Positions 43,822 through 52,540 of a DNA stretch of 64,000 nucleotides are shown here, piece by piece (the stretch's first letter is position 1; the number at the start of each line of letters is the position of its first letter). The stretch comes from Haloarcula sp. CBA1129 (GTDB taxonomy: Archaea; Halobacteriota; Halobacteria; Halobacteriales; Haloarculaceae). Under the pieces are notes generated by a model. That model saw nothing but the letters and a program-made list of their open reading frames with translations, did no database searches and was not told where the DNA came from. Made by a program: the position numbers and the translations under genes. The stretch is from NCBI RefSeq assembly GCF_008729015.1, contig NZ_RKSM01000001.1:1116001-1180000 (forward strand). The letters run 5' to 3'.

Positions 43822-44646
43822 ATGTTGCCTACAGCCGACGTTCCGTTCGAACCGATCTTCCTCGAAGAACCGCCCCTCAGTCCGAACTACTACAAAGCCA
43901 TCGCGAGCGATGTCGGCCTACCGTTCTACGTTGATCTCAAGCGTCCAGATGATGTCCCTGCCGAGAAGTGTGAGCGCACGATTGATCTTGCAGAACGCAT
44001 CCTACGTGCCGGCGGCGTCCGAACCGGCTTCGGGCACCACGAAGAGGTCCGAACCTCGATGGAATCGTGGGCTCCCGAGCGCGATGAGTATCGCGACGCC
44101 GATCCGGGCTACTGGCGACACTCTGTCCTCTTGATGTCGCCCCACGAAATGAACTTCGGGCAGCTAGACGGTGAACCAGAAGAGAAGCACAAGAAAGCCA
44201 AGACCGTGCTTGCTTGGGCCGGAGACTGTATCGACACCGACGTCCTTCAGGAGATCGAGCAGTCCCAAGCCGAGGATATCAAACAGGCGTGGCGAGATGC
44301 AGCGAAAGCCGAACTAACTCAGCGCAAGATCGAACAGTTCGCCGAGGAGCCGCCGGAAGAACTCGATGGCTGGCAGAGACTTGACGCCGGCCACGACGCA
44401 GTTGAAGTGGCCTACGTCGCCGACAACCACGGGACGTCGTCGGTTGCAACCGTGTTTGAAGCCGCTGACGGTGAGCTGAAGGCCCACGAGTTCACGCTGG
44501 AAGCGTGGGAGGAGAACGATGGGAATCCTCGCGAGGCCCGGCTGAACCGGTACTGCGTCACCACTGACGGCGACGGGGCCTTCGCCTGTCTTCGATCACA
44601 TCTGCTGACCTTCGAGGTCGAGCCCGTGGAGCAACTCGAAGTGTGA
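43822..44646 (+). CDS. hypothetical 274-residue protein
   Basis: ATG at 43822 (MLPTADVPFEPIFLEEPPLS) is preferred to an upstream in-frame start. The N-terminal ~100 residues read as an alpha/beta fold (YYKAIASDVGLPFYVDLKRP, ERTIDLAERILRAGGVRTGFG). The middle is charged and helical, and the C-terminus (HDAVEVAYVADNHGTSSVATVFEAADGELKAHEFTLEAWEE) is beta-rich. No catalytic motif was recognised. It may work with the preceding gene. Confidence 0.6.
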   Translation: MLPTADVPFEPIFLEEPPLSPNYYKAIASDVGLPFYVDLKRPDDVPAEKCERTIDLAERILRAGGVRTGFGHHEEVRTSMESWAPERDEYRDADPGYWRHSVLLMSPHEMNFGQLDGEPEEKHKKAKTVLAWAGDCIDTDVLQEIEQSQAEDIKQAWRDAAKAELTQRKIEQFAEEPPEELDGWQRLDAGHDAVEVAYVADNHGTSSVATVFEAADGELKAHEFTLEAWEENDGNPREARLNRYCVTTDGDGAFACLRSHLLTFEVEPVEQLEV

Positions 44647-44767
44647 GTTGATTTCGCGCTGAGTACATCGAAGGCCGACAGTACGGCTGGTCGTATTCCG
44701 CTCTGCTGAATTGATTAGAACATTGTAGGAGCCAGTCATCAGGTGCGGACCAGAACGTGATTGTATC

Positions 44768-44884
44768 TTAGTCACTTTTAATGGTTTCCTCAGGGAGCAG
44801 TATCTCGGGTCGTTGGCGGCAATCTGCAGCCCGTGCGAACGCTCTAATTCGATCCCACTCGTCGGGTGTGAGGTTGCTATCCAT
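44768..44884 (-). CDS. hypothetical 38-residue protein
   Basis: ATG at 44884 gives MDSNLTPDEWDRIRAFARAA..., stop at 44768. The LTPDEWDRIRAFA wording is typical of small haloarchaeal helical proteins. It is isolated between the unknown plus-strand gene and an IS. Confidence 0.4.
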   Translation of the reverse strand: MDSNLTPDEWDRIRAFARAADCRQRPEILLPEETIKSD

Positions 44885-44996
44885 AATTGACAACTACCTG
44901 TTTGGAAGCTTAATATTTTATGAATTTAGACGAAATAAATAGTGGTTAAGGGGGAGCAACGAGGACACTCACACCAATAAAGAATCATAATAATAC

Positions 44997-45934
44997 GGCC
45001 GTGGTGAATCGCCAGACATAGCTTGATTTCACTGTTTCATTGCCTGCTTGATGTTATGAACTGCACACCTCAGGACGAGTTCACGAAATTCACCGTACCA
45101 AGTTCGCGCACGCACGGCGTCGCCGAGCGTGCGCTTGATCGTCGAGAAGACGGTTTCACACATCGCTCGTTGGCGGTATCGAGGCCCATCGATCCGCGCG
45201 TTATGCGCGTGATCGATGGGCCGGAACTCACGATGTTTGATCAGCGGTCTCACGTCCTTTTCGCGGAGTTTCTCGCGTAAATACATCCAATCGTAGCCTT
45301 TGTCCGCAGCGAGGCTGGCGAGGTCGCCCGCGTTGCGACGGGCGACCTGCCAGCCGAGCTGTGTATCGTGGCGTTTCTTGGTCGTACAGTGAACGTCCAG
45401 AATGGCTTGGCTTTCTGTGTCGATGAGAGCTGTCGCTTTGAGCGTCTGAACCCGGTAATTCGTCCGACGGCAGTAGTGCTTGCTAGCGTTTTCGCGGTCA
45501 AAGAACGTTGCGTCAATGGCAGCGTGACCGGATGGCTCGGGCTCCTGCGCCGACAGGCGCAGCAGCACTCGCCAAAGCGCTGTCTTAATTCTGTCAAACC
45601 ACTTGACTAACGTGGAGTGATCGGGGAGATCGGCCGCGTTGAGGCCGATCTCCCCGAGTATTTGTGGCATCTCACTCAGCAAATCAAGTGCTTCTCGGTA
45701 GGATTTTTCCAGGTAAACCCGCAGACAGTGCAGCGACACCACCGCATACTCGGCGAAGCCGCCACCCCCTTCGGGGGCGGCGACTTCGCCTCGCTCACCA
45801 ACAGCATTTTTAGCTAACTGAACCACTCTGCTCGTGAAGCGGGAGATCTTCGACATGAACCATCGGCGGTTTCCCGCTTCAGTCCACTAGTTCTAACGGT
45901 CGAAGCCGACGCTGTCCAGCGATTCACCAGAGCC
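44997..45934 (-). mobile_element. IS5-family element, ISH9-like, copy 2 (938 bp)
   Basis: Same ends (GGCCGTGGTGAATC / GGCTCTGGTGAATC) and exactly the same length as copy 1 at 6613. Sequence differs from copy 1 at scattered positions, so the copies are not from one very recent event. Confidence 0.85.
45029..45856 (-). CDS. IS5-family transposase (ISH9-like), second copy
   Basis: 275 residues, about 95% identical by eye to the protein at 6645, with the same DDE signatures (AIDATFFDR, LAADKGYDW, MCETVFSTIKR). Full length. Differences include VYLEKSY for VYLGKSY and RLSAQEPEPSGH for RLSAQLHEPSDH. Confidence 0.9.
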   Translation of the reverse strand: MSKISRFTSRVVQLAKNAVGERGEVAAPEGGGGFAEYAVVSLHCLRVYLEKSYREALDLLSEMPQILGEIGLNAADLPDHSTLVKWFDRIKTALWRVLLRLSAQEPEPSGHAAIDATFFDRENASKHYCRRTNYRVQTLKATALIDTESQAILDVHCTTKKRHDTQLGWQVARRNAGDLASLAADKGYDWMYLREKLREKDVRPLIKHREFRPIDHAHNARIDGPRYRQRAMCETVFSTIKRTLGDAVRARTWYGEFRELVLRCAVHNIKQAMKQ

Positions 45935-46002
45935 TTTAGGACCAAAAATACCAATAGTGGTCAGCGTATTTGTAGAAAGACTACCGATGGAGTGAGATGA
46001 CT

Positions 46003-46150
46003 TCGCCTCGCTCACCAACCGCATTTTTAGCTAACTGAACGACTCTGCTCGTGTAGCGGGAAATTTTCGACATGGACATCGACGGTTTCCCGCATCATAC
46101 TCCTAGTTCTGGCGGTCGAAACCGACGCAGTCCAGCGATTTACCAGAGCC
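46003..46150 (-). mobile_element. right-end fragment of a third ISH9-like element
   Basis: About 148 bp repeat the last part of the element next to copy 2, from GACTTCGCCTCGCTCACCAA (start of the transposase gene) to a diverged end GATTTACCAGAGCC. The remainder is missing, so it is a solo fragment, probably from an older insertion. Confidence 0.75.
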
Positions 46151-46297
46151 AAATATTGGGGTTCCACCCGGGCTGTCTCCGGTGCTTTGTGGGACGGAGC
46201 GTACGCGATTCACGCCTGCCGTGAACGGTGGGATTCTCTCGCTGAATCAAGATCGTTCGACAGGACTGCTCCGTTGGTGCCATCAGTCAGTGATCTG

Positions 46298-47281
46298 GGT
46301 GCTGTAAAAAATGGGTACGCTCATGTGAAGCACGTTGTTGGTGAATCAGAGGACGGTTCGAACGATTTCTTTGAGCGCTTCTTGACCGGGTTTGCGTAGG
46401 ATTCGTCGGCGAAGTTGGAATGCTCTGAGATACGGCGTCAGTTTGTCTTTGGAGACGCCTCGGTGTGGCGAGAGCCACCGTCGCGCCAGCGACGCGTGGC
46501 TCTCGCAGGTATTCACGTGCGCGTCTCCATCCACATATTCACCCTCGCTGTGAATGACCGCTTCTCGCTGGTAGTTCTCGTCGTCTTCGAGTGGATCGTA
46601 CGCTCGAAATCCGTCCGTATAGACGGTCAGCGGCTCCTCCTCGCAGTCGCTGAGGAGGAGTCGCACGGTCGATTCGTCAGCGGATTTCGCCGGGACAACG
46701 TAGCGCTCACCGCTGCCACGATCGACCAACGTGAACACTGGTGGTTTGTCTCCATCGTACGATCCTCGTCCACGCGTGGACAGGCCACGCGAGCGCGGCT
46801 CTTGGTCGCGCTCGCGGCCCTTTAGCCCCGCAGTCACGTAGACTTCGTCGATTTCGACCGGGCCAACGAGGTTGATGGCTGGCGCGTCGAGCGTTCTGGC
46901 GAACTGCTCGACGCGCCGCCGTAGTGACCGATACGAAACGGGGAGTTCAGCGTCCAACTGGTGGATACTCGTGTTGAACCGAAGAAACGAGTAGAACGCG
47001 AACAAGAGCTTGTCGAGGCCGATCTTCGCGTGCGCGAAGATCGTGCCAGTCTTGTCGTTGAACGTGCGGTCGCAATCCTTACAGAGATACCGTTGATACG
47101 TTCGATAGCTGCCGTGTTTAATCACCGACTCAGACCGGCAGTGCGGGCAATAGAGGCCATCACGCCAGCGAACCTGCTCCGGCAGGTTCGCGGCGCTCGC
47201 CTCTGAGTTCAACACTTCGGATGGGAACATATCGGGTGACGCTGCTGCGTCACCCTTGCCCGCTACGCTTCTACAGCGCCA
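46298..47281 (-). mobile_element. IS1595-family element (ISH4-like)
   Basis: Bounded by imperfect inverted repeats GGTGCTGTAAAAAATGG at left and GGCGCTGTAGAAGCG reversed at right. No clear target duplication was found. It carries one transposase gene. Confidence 0.65.
46346..47230 (-). CDS. IS1595-family transposase (ISH4 group)
   Basis: 294 residues. An N-terminal zinc ribbon (CPHCRSESVIKHGSYRTYQRYLCKDCDRTF) is followed by the ISXO2-like DDE domain: VEIDEVYVTAGLKGRE, LTVYTDGFRAYDPLED and HVNTCESHASLARRWLSPHRGVSKDKL (typical N/H-containing third region). Full length. A decayed relative lies at 55480-55680. Confidence 0.9.
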   Translation of the reverse strand: MFPSEVLNSEASAANLPEQVRWRDGLYCPHCRSESVIKHGSYRTYQRYLCKDCDRTFNDKTGTIFAHAKIGLDKLLFAFYSFLRFNTSIHQLDAELPVSYRSLRRRVEQFARTLDAPAINLVGPVEIDEVYVTAGLKGRERDQEPRSRGLSTRGRGSYDGDKPPVFTLVDRGSGERYVVPAKSADESTVRLLLSDCEEEPLTVYTDGFRAYDPLEDDENYQREAVIHSEGEYVDGDAHVNTCESHASLARRWLSPHRGVSKDKLTPYLRAFQLRRRILRKPGQEALKEIVRTVL

Positions 47282-47317
47282 GCTCTATCTGACCAACAAC
47301 CTGCTTCCGAAGAGCGA

Positions 47318-47368
47318 AATGGGTAATAGTGGGTAAGACTGATATAGTCGTGGGCAATAGTGGGTTAT
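47318..47368 (+). promoter_or_regulatory. direct repeats in the toxin-antitoxin promoter
   Basis: TGGGTAATAGTGGGTAA (47320-47336) and TGGGCAATAGTGGGTTA (47351-47367) are near-identical 17-mers on the same face about three turns apart (31 bp), just before the antitoxin start at 47372. They are likely operator sites for autoregulation. Confidence 0.55.
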
Positions 47369-47371
47369 AAG

Positions 47372-47608
47372 ATGAAAGTTGACGCCGACAAACTCCAGAC
47401 GAACGAGACCGACGATCGGGGGCGAGTGTATCTTGGCACTGAGTACGCGAACAAGCGCGTCACGGTGGCTATTGTTGAGGTTGAGTCCGAGACCCCCGAC
47501 GAGGAGGAACTGGCCGCCGCGTATCGGGAAGCGTCCGAGAGCGCCAGTGATCTTGTCGACGAGTGGGGCGGGGCGTCGGACGAGGCATGGTCGGGACTTG
47601 ACGAATGA
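47372..47608 (+). CDS. antitoxin of MazF pair (AbrB/SpoVT-like)
   Basis: 78 residues from MKVDADKLQTNETDDRGRVYLG; GTG four codons upstream is an alternative. DDRGRVYLGTEYANKRVTVAIVEVE is a swapped-hairpin AbrB-like motif, and the C-terminal DEEELAAAYREASESASDLVDEWGG is the acidic toxin-binding tail. It overlaps the toxin gene by ATGA. It neutralises the toxin and probably binds the repeats upstream. Confidence 0.75.
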   Translation: MKVDADKLQTNETDDRGRVYLGTEYANKRVTVAIVEVESETPDEEELAAAYREASESASDLVDEWGGASDEAWSGLDE

Positions 47609-47958
47609 GCGATGAGGTCGAGATTCGGCGCGGTGATGTCGTTATCGTCCGACTCGACCCTGCCGAGGGGAACGAAATGCGGAAAACACGGCCTGCAGTG
47701 GTTGTCCAGAACGATGTCGGGAACAGGAACTCGAACACGACAATCGTCGCACCTGCGACGGGAACGTACCGAGGCTATCCCTTTGAGGTACTCGTGGAAG
47801 CGTCGGACTCACCGTTCGAGAAAGACTCCTCTGTACGGCTTGATCAAATTCGAGTCGTGTCTGTCGAGAAGCGAATCCATTCAGCGGCTGGCAGTCTCGA
47901 CGACTCGACGATGGACGAAATCGACGACGCGCTCAAATTGAGTCTCGGACTCGACTGA
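47605..47958 (+). CDS. mazF: MazF/PemK-family mRNA interferase
   Basis: 117 residues. RRGDVVIVRLDPAEGNEMRKTRPAVVVQNDVGN is the classic MazF N-terminus, followed by TTIVAPATGTYRGYPFEVLVE and SSVRLDQIRVVSVEKRI (conserved Arg in the active-site region is present: GDV...RPAVVVQ). Intact, unlike the PemK at 5124, so this is the functional plasmid-stabilising pair in the window. Confidence 0.9.
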   Translation: MSDEVEIRRGDVVIVRLDPAEGNEMRKTRPAVVVQNDVGNRNSNTTIVAPATGTYRGYPFEVLVEASDSPFEKDSSVRLDQIRVVSVEKRIHSAAGSLDDSTMDEIDDALKLSLGLD

Positions 47959-48019
47959 TCGGGAGACTCTTTGCGAAGACATCGGTGCCAGATCCGTATG
48001 TATTGAGAGCGCCAGTCTC

Positions 48020-48297
48020 AACTACTGGCGGGCGGTTCGACGATGAGACAATGCAGGTCGCTCCGTCGATGAGGGTCCTGTCTTCCCCGAGCATGAACAC
48101 GAGGAGACGGGACAGACGGTGTCCGTCATCAAAGGGGCTATCGAACTGTTCGGAGACCACCAGCAGGTACTGGAAGCGGGGGGACGCATTTATAATCGAG
48201 TCGGGCGTCCATCACGGGATACGCGGCGTCGCCAAGCGAACCAAGCTACTGGACACGTTCATGCCGCCGCTCAACACGATACCGGAGTAGCCACAGA
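48020..48297 (+). pseudogene. cupin-domain protein remnant
   Basis: One frame reads VDEGPVFPEHEHEETGQTVS followed by VIKGAIELFGDHQQVLEAG; the next frame continues GDAFIIESGVHHGIRGVAKRTKLLDTFMPP with a stop at 48290. EHEHEETG and ESGVHHG are the two cupin metal motifs. The shift is at a run of seven G near 48178-48184. The start region is not clear. Confidence 0.65.
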
Positions 48298-48490
48298 AGT
48301 CACGGCGTCGACACCTTCGTCACTGAGCAGGGCGTCGCAGACGTCCGCGGACTTTCGACGATTGAGCGGGCCGAGGATAACCGGGGCCTGTGCGAATCCG
48401 GACTTCCAGCCGGAGCTGCGGGCCTAACTGGACGACGTAAGAGCTCAGGACACCCATATCTCGCACGACATCCAGCGAGCGCCCGAGTAG
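48298..48490 (+). pseudogene. C-terminal scrap of an acetyl-CoA hydrolase/CoA-transferase
   Basis: Frames read GVDTFVTEQGVADVRGLSTIERAE, then ANPDFQPELRA and LDDVRAQDTHISHDIQRA. The VTE.GVADxRG and HPDF.xEL wording is typical of the C-terminal region of this family. Two or more frame changes and a stop are present, and nothing of the N-terminal part remains. Confidence 0.55.
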
Positions 48491-48566
48491 CACGAGTAGA
48501 AAGCCGCGTTTACTGACACGGGGAGAGGCGGTTCGACAACTGCGAACCGGCCCGCGTCGTCGGTTA

Positions 48567-48815
48567 TTATATCGGTACGCCGGACCCCCCCATCAGGTAG
48601 AGATACATCCACCAGATGTATCCGCCGGTGAGCGCGATGGCGGTGAGGGTCTCGAGCACCTTAACGTAGCTGTCACCGTGCGTCTCGCGGAACTCCTGAA
48701 TGAGTTCGATGCGACGCCAGATGGGTAGTAGCGGATCGGGGATGACCTCACCGAGGCCGCCGGCCTGTTTGGCTGAAGTCTCGGCGATATCTTCGGGTGA
48801 TTCCTCAGAACTCAT
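48567..48815 (-). CDS. small membrane protein associated with the TRAP permease
   Basis: 82 residues: a cytosolic acidic N-terminus (SSEESPEDIAETSAKQAGG), an amphipathic IWRRIELIQEFRETHGDSYVKVLETL, and one membrane segment TAIALTGGYIWWMYLYLMGG at the C-terminus. It overlaps the permease stop by ATGA, so it is co-translated. It is not a DctQ subunit by size; it may be a small accessory of this TAXI-type system. Confidence 0.7.
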   Translation of the reverse strand: MSSEESPEDIAETSAKQAGGLGEVIPDPLLPIWRRIELIQEFRETHGDSYVKVLETLTAIALTGGYIWWMYLYLMGGSGVPI

Positions 48816-50803
48816 TGTCCCGCCCCCGTGGTGAACGGCAGTTCAAGACCGCGAGACATTACCTTCTCCGCGAGGAAGATACCGACGAAAACCGAGATAC
48901 CCGCGAGTTTCATCACGTTGCTCGGATAGACCATGACGAATACGCCCAGCACTGTGAGCAACGCGCGGATGCCGACTTTCCGGCCGATACCCATCTTGAA
49001 CGGGTAGTTGAGCCCGTAAATCATCGTGATAGCGCCCATCAGTACCAGCGTGCCAATAAAAACGGTATTGAGCCCGATACTCATCGATACCAGCCCGGGG
49101 TTGTAGACGAATGCGATGGGCAGGATGAACAGCGGGGCGGCGATCTTGATGGCCGCGCCACAAGTCCTCCAGAAGTTCGCCTCGGCTATGCCGGCAGCCA
49201 CGACAGCCGCAGTCGCCACCGGTGGCGTGATACCCGCCAGAATAGCGGCGTAGAACATCGTATAGTGGGCCGTGATCGGGGTGACGCCGAAGTCCGAGAC
49301 GAACGTCGGGACGATGAGAATCGCGACGACGACGTAGGCTGCGACCGTCGGCATGCCGACGCCCATGAGAATTGCGACGAACATCCCCAGCAGGACCGCG
49401 AACAGCAGGACACCCCCGGAGATGTTGATCAGCAGAAGCGCTATCTTTGCTGGCACGCCGGTTGTGCCGAAGATGTTGACGACGCCGCTGATGACCACGA
49501 GGATGATAGCAATGGGTGCGAGGATGATGGCCCCGCGACGGAACCCGTGGACCGTGTTCTTCAGTTGGGACACCAGCTCTAACCCAGACCCGACATCGGT
49601 TCTGTCGACGAGTCGCTGGAGCGGCGGCACCAAGACTCCGGTGATAGTCATCGCCACGACGGTATATAGTGCGGAGGTCATCACCGTGAACTGCGCAACA
49701 CCAAGCAGGTAGATGAGGATGCCGAACGGGATGCCGAACCTGACCGTCTCGAACACCTTTTGCTTGTTCGAGAGGGTCTCATCAAAGAACTCCGAGAATT
49801 CCATCTCTTGGCTGCTAGAGTCCGAAATGGCAGTGTAGTGGACCGCGATGACGATTGAGATCACCAGAATCACCGCCGGCACGAAGCCGGCAACGACGAT
49901 GTCGAGGTATGGGACGCCGAGGTACGACGCCATCACGAACGCCGAGGCGCCCATAACCGGTGGTAACACTTGTCCTGACGTCGAGGCGACGGCCTCGATA
50001 CCGGCCGCGCGGTGACCGTCCATCCCGCTCTCCTGCATCGTCGGGATAGTGAACGAGCCGGTCATTGCGGCGTTCGCTGTGTAGGAGCCATTTATGGACC
50101 CGATGACGGCCGATGCCAGCACCGCTGTCTGTGCCACGCCAGACTCAATGTACTTTGCAGTCACGATAGCGATCCGGAGTATCAGGTCGAACGCGCCGTA
50201 GGCGAACAGCAACCCGGCGTACAGTAGGAATGGCGCGATCCAAGAGGCGGTAATCTGGGTCAGGCTTCCGTAGAAGCCATATAGGTCGGTGACCGTCGCC
50301 TGTAACAGCGTTGCTTCGCTCATCCCTGCGTGACCGAGCACACCGGGGACGAGGTTCCCGTAGACCGCGTAGATGAGTACGACAGCGACGAGGCCAAGGA
50401 AGACGTTCCCGAACTCGCGCCACGTGAGGTACATCAGCGAGATGATGACGAGTCGCGCGAGCATGTACTCGTGCTCGACCGCAAAGCCCTGCCGGAGCAG
50501 GTAGACGTCTTCGAAGTTCAGAGCGAAGAACGCGGAGGCGGTCATAAGCGCGAGCGACGCCGGTATCAACACCGCACCGTCGATCCAGTCGCCCTTTTCG
50601 ATGGCCTCGCGGGTCTCGTTTAGTGCGTACACAGTCATGATACCGCCGACGAACACCGTGGCGTACCGTACCGGTGAGATGGTCTGCGTCTGTGCCCAGA
50701 AGAGTACGCCGGCCCAGAACAGCACGGCAACCAGAGTGACTGTGATGTCTAGTCCCCGGAGCAGTCCGGCGACGCGACCAGCCGAAGTCGGTTGTGAGGT
50801 CAT
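48812..50803 (-). CDS. TRAP transporter fused permease (TAXI type)
   Basis: 663 residues, about 16-18 membrane segments. The N-terminal ~190 residues are DctQ-like, followed by the DctM-like domain with ASTSGQVLPPVMGASAFVMASYLGVPYLDIVVAG, GVGMPTVAAYVVVAILIVP and AHYTMFYAAILAGITPPVATAAVVAAGIAEANFWRT. This 4TM/12TM fusion is characteristic of TAXI-TRAP secondary transporters using an ion gradient. It follows the binding-protein gene 67 bp away on the same strand. Substrate is unknown; organic acids are typical. Confidence 0.9.
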   Translation of the reverse strand: MTSQPTSAGRVAGLLRGLDITVTLVAVLFWAGVLFWAQTQTISPVRYATVFVGGIMTVYALNETREAIEKGDWIDGAVLIPASLALMTASAFFALNFEDVYLLRQGFAVEHEYMLARLVIISLMYLTWREFGNVFLGLVAVVLIYAVYGNLVPGVLGHAGMSEATLLQATVTDLYGFYGSLTQITASWIAPFLLYAGLLFAYGAFDLILRIAIVTAKYIESGVAQTAVLASAVIGSINGSYTANAAMTGSFTIPTMQESGMDGHRAAGIEAVASTSGQVLPPVMGASAFVMASYLGVPYLDIVVAGFVPAVILVISIVIAVHYTAISDSSSQEMEFSEFFDETLSNKQKVFETVRFGIPFGILIYLLGVAQFTVMTSALYTVVAMTITGVLVPPLQRLVDRTDVGSGLELVSQLKNTVHGFRRGAIILAPIAIILVVISGVVNIFGTTGVPAKIALLLINISGGVLLFAVLLGMFVAILMGVGMPTVAAYVVVAILIVPTFVSDFGVTPITAHYTMFYAAILAGITPPVATAAVVAAGIAEANFWRTCGAAIKIAAPLFILPIAFVYNPGLVSMSIGLNTVFIGTLVLMGAITMIYGLNYPFKMGIGRKVGIRALLTVLGVFVMVYPSNVMKLAGISVFVGIFLAEKVMSRGLELPFTTGAGQ

Positions 50804-50870
50804 TGTTTTTTAGGTTGTGTAAATAGTCGCCACGCCCTGCACCGCGGGGCGGCAAGCGAGTGGTCGGGAC

Positions 50871-51947
50871 CTATTCACCTTCCTGCAGGTTACTGTCCCA
50901 CGCGTCGTTGTCCTTGTAGTACTGGACCGCGCCGGAGTGGACGGGGATGTTCTCCCGTGCGGAATCCAGCATGTCGCTGGTGGACTCGAAGTCGTTGAAC
51001 TGCTCTTCGCCCTCGTTGACCGTGTCGTTGTGTTCGTCGACGACGCGGCACAATTCGTAGACGGCGTCGTTGTTGGCCTCGGGGTTGAACGCGTAGTTCA
51101 CTTCTAGGTTCCAGTGGAACAGTTTGTCAGTGCCGATGTCTTGGTTCATACTCCAGTCGTCGTAGGCAGTGGTCCCCATCCCAGCACCGGGGTAGGACTC
51201 TGCAGACTCCTTGAGCGCGTCGGTCGGCTCGACGTAGTGGATGTCGACACGGGAGGCGAACTCCTGAACGAACCCGGTATAGCGGACGCCGGGGGTCCCG
51301 TAGGCGATGGACGCGTCGATGTTGCCCTCCTCTATCGCGCCCGGCGCATCGCTGACACTCATGTTCTGGATGTCCATTTCCTCGTAGACGTCGGCTGTTG
51401 GATCCTGCGACCAGACATCGAGCGTCGTCGCACGCGTCGAGTATCCTGGCTCCGCCGGGTAGACTTTCGCGCCGGCCAGATCGTCGAAGGTCTCGATGCC
51501 CGTGCCGTCACGGGCGATGACATAGATGCTGTACGGGAACGCGTAGAACCCGTAGTGGGGAATGCGGTCGACCGACTGATCCGCGAACTGACCGCGGTCG
51601 TCGATGGCCTTCGACAGGGAATTGTTGTCGGTGATGCCAGCGTTGAACTGGTTGTTGGCCATCCGGCGGATGGTGCCGACGTAGCCCGGGCTCTCGATAG
51701 TCGAGTACTCCAGCGTGTCGCTCTCCTGACTCACAGCCCGCTCGACAGCCAGCCCTACGTCCTGTGTCCCGCCGGCCGAGGTGCCGACGCGGAGTGACAG
51801 GTTCTGACTCCCGCCGCCACTGCTTCCGTCGCCCCCGTCATTACTGCCGCCTCCACCGTCGCCACCACCGCATCCGGCGAGACCGATAACGCCTGCAGTT
51901 GCTGCACCATACAGGAACTTGCGTCGATGTATGCTATCGTCTGACAT
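50871..51947 (-). CDS. TAXI-family TRAP solute-binding protein
   Basis: 358 residues from MSDDSIHRRKFLYGA. The Tat signal and lipobox (HRRKFLYGAATAGVIGLAGC) are followed by a Gly/Ser/Asp linker and the TAXI domain: LSLRVGTSAGGTQDVGLAVERAVS, AGITDNNSLSKAI, YVIARDGTGIETFDDLAGAKVYPAEPGYSTRATTLDVW and DASIAYGTPGVRYTGFVQEFAS. It presents substrate to the permease at 48812. Confidence 0.9.
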   Translation of the reverse strand: MSDDSIHRRKFLYGAATAGVIGLAGCGGGDGGGGSNDGGDGSSGGGSQNLSLRVGTSAGGTQDVGLAVERAVSQESDTLEYSTIESPGYVGTIRRMANNQFNAGITDNNSLSKAIDDRGQFADQSVDRIPHYGFYAFPYSIYVIARDGTGIETFDDLAGAKVYPAEPGYSTRATTLDVWSQDPTADVYEEMDIQNMSVSDAPGAIEEGNIDASIAYGTPGVRYTGFVQEFASRVDIHYVEPTDALKESAESYPGAGMGTTAYDDWSMNQDIGTDKLFHWNLEVNYAFNPEANNDAVYELCRVVDEHNDTVNEGEEQFNDFESTSDMLDSARENIPVHSGAVQYYKDNDAWDSNLQEGE

Positions 51948-52061
51948 CTTCAATCGGGATAAAACCGGGTATACTTAATAATCTATCTATCCCATGCATT
52001 GTTGACACTTATTGATACGGGAGCCGTGCAACCCGTGGCACCCACTCACCGCTCGACAGCA

Positions 52062-52496
52062 TCATTCGGGGAGATATACCATCACCGGGCAATCTGCCGA
52101 GAGCATCACCGACTGAGTGACGCTACCGAACAGCATTTTTCCCGCGGGACTCCGTTTGCGGCCGCTCAGGACAATACTTTCCGCATCTATCTCCTCAGCG
52201 ACGGCCACGATTTCCTCGGCCGGGTCACCGTGTTCGCGTCGCTTCGACACGGACACGCCGGCCGATTCGAGGTGGTCGGCCGCGGCGTTGACGCTCTCGG
52301 GAAAGTTGGTCTCGTCCCATATATCCTCGGACTTGACCTTCCCCTCACCGGTCGCCTCGAACTCCTCGTAGACGTTCAGAAGGACCGCTTCGACCGATTC
52401 GTCGGCGTTCAGGAGCGATTCGACTGCTCGTGCCGCGAGTAGCGAACGATCCGTATCCTCGTCGACCGGGACAAGTGCGTGGTACTCTCCAGACAT
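52062..52496 (-). CDS. universal stress protein (UspA family)
   Basis: 144 residues from MSGEYHALVPVDEDTDRS, preferred over a longer frame because it matches the family start. DxD-like N-terminus, then VEAVLLNVYEEFEA and the ATP-loop SGRKRSPAGKMLFGSVTQSVMLSADCPVMVYLP (G-x2-G-like with GS). USPs are commonly encoded beside TRAP transporters, where they may regulate transport. Intact. Confidence 0.88.
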   Translation of the reverse strand: MSGEYHALVPVDEDTDRSLLAARAVESLLNADESVEAVLLNVYEEFEATGEGKVKSEDIWDETNFPESVNAAADHLESAGVSVSKRREHGDPAEEIVAVAEEIDAESIVLSGRKRSPAGKMLFGSVTQSVMLSADCPVMVYLPE

Positions 52497-52540
52497 GAGG
52501 ACGGAATACGCACTTCGGCGGGAGGGACGGGATACCGCGG

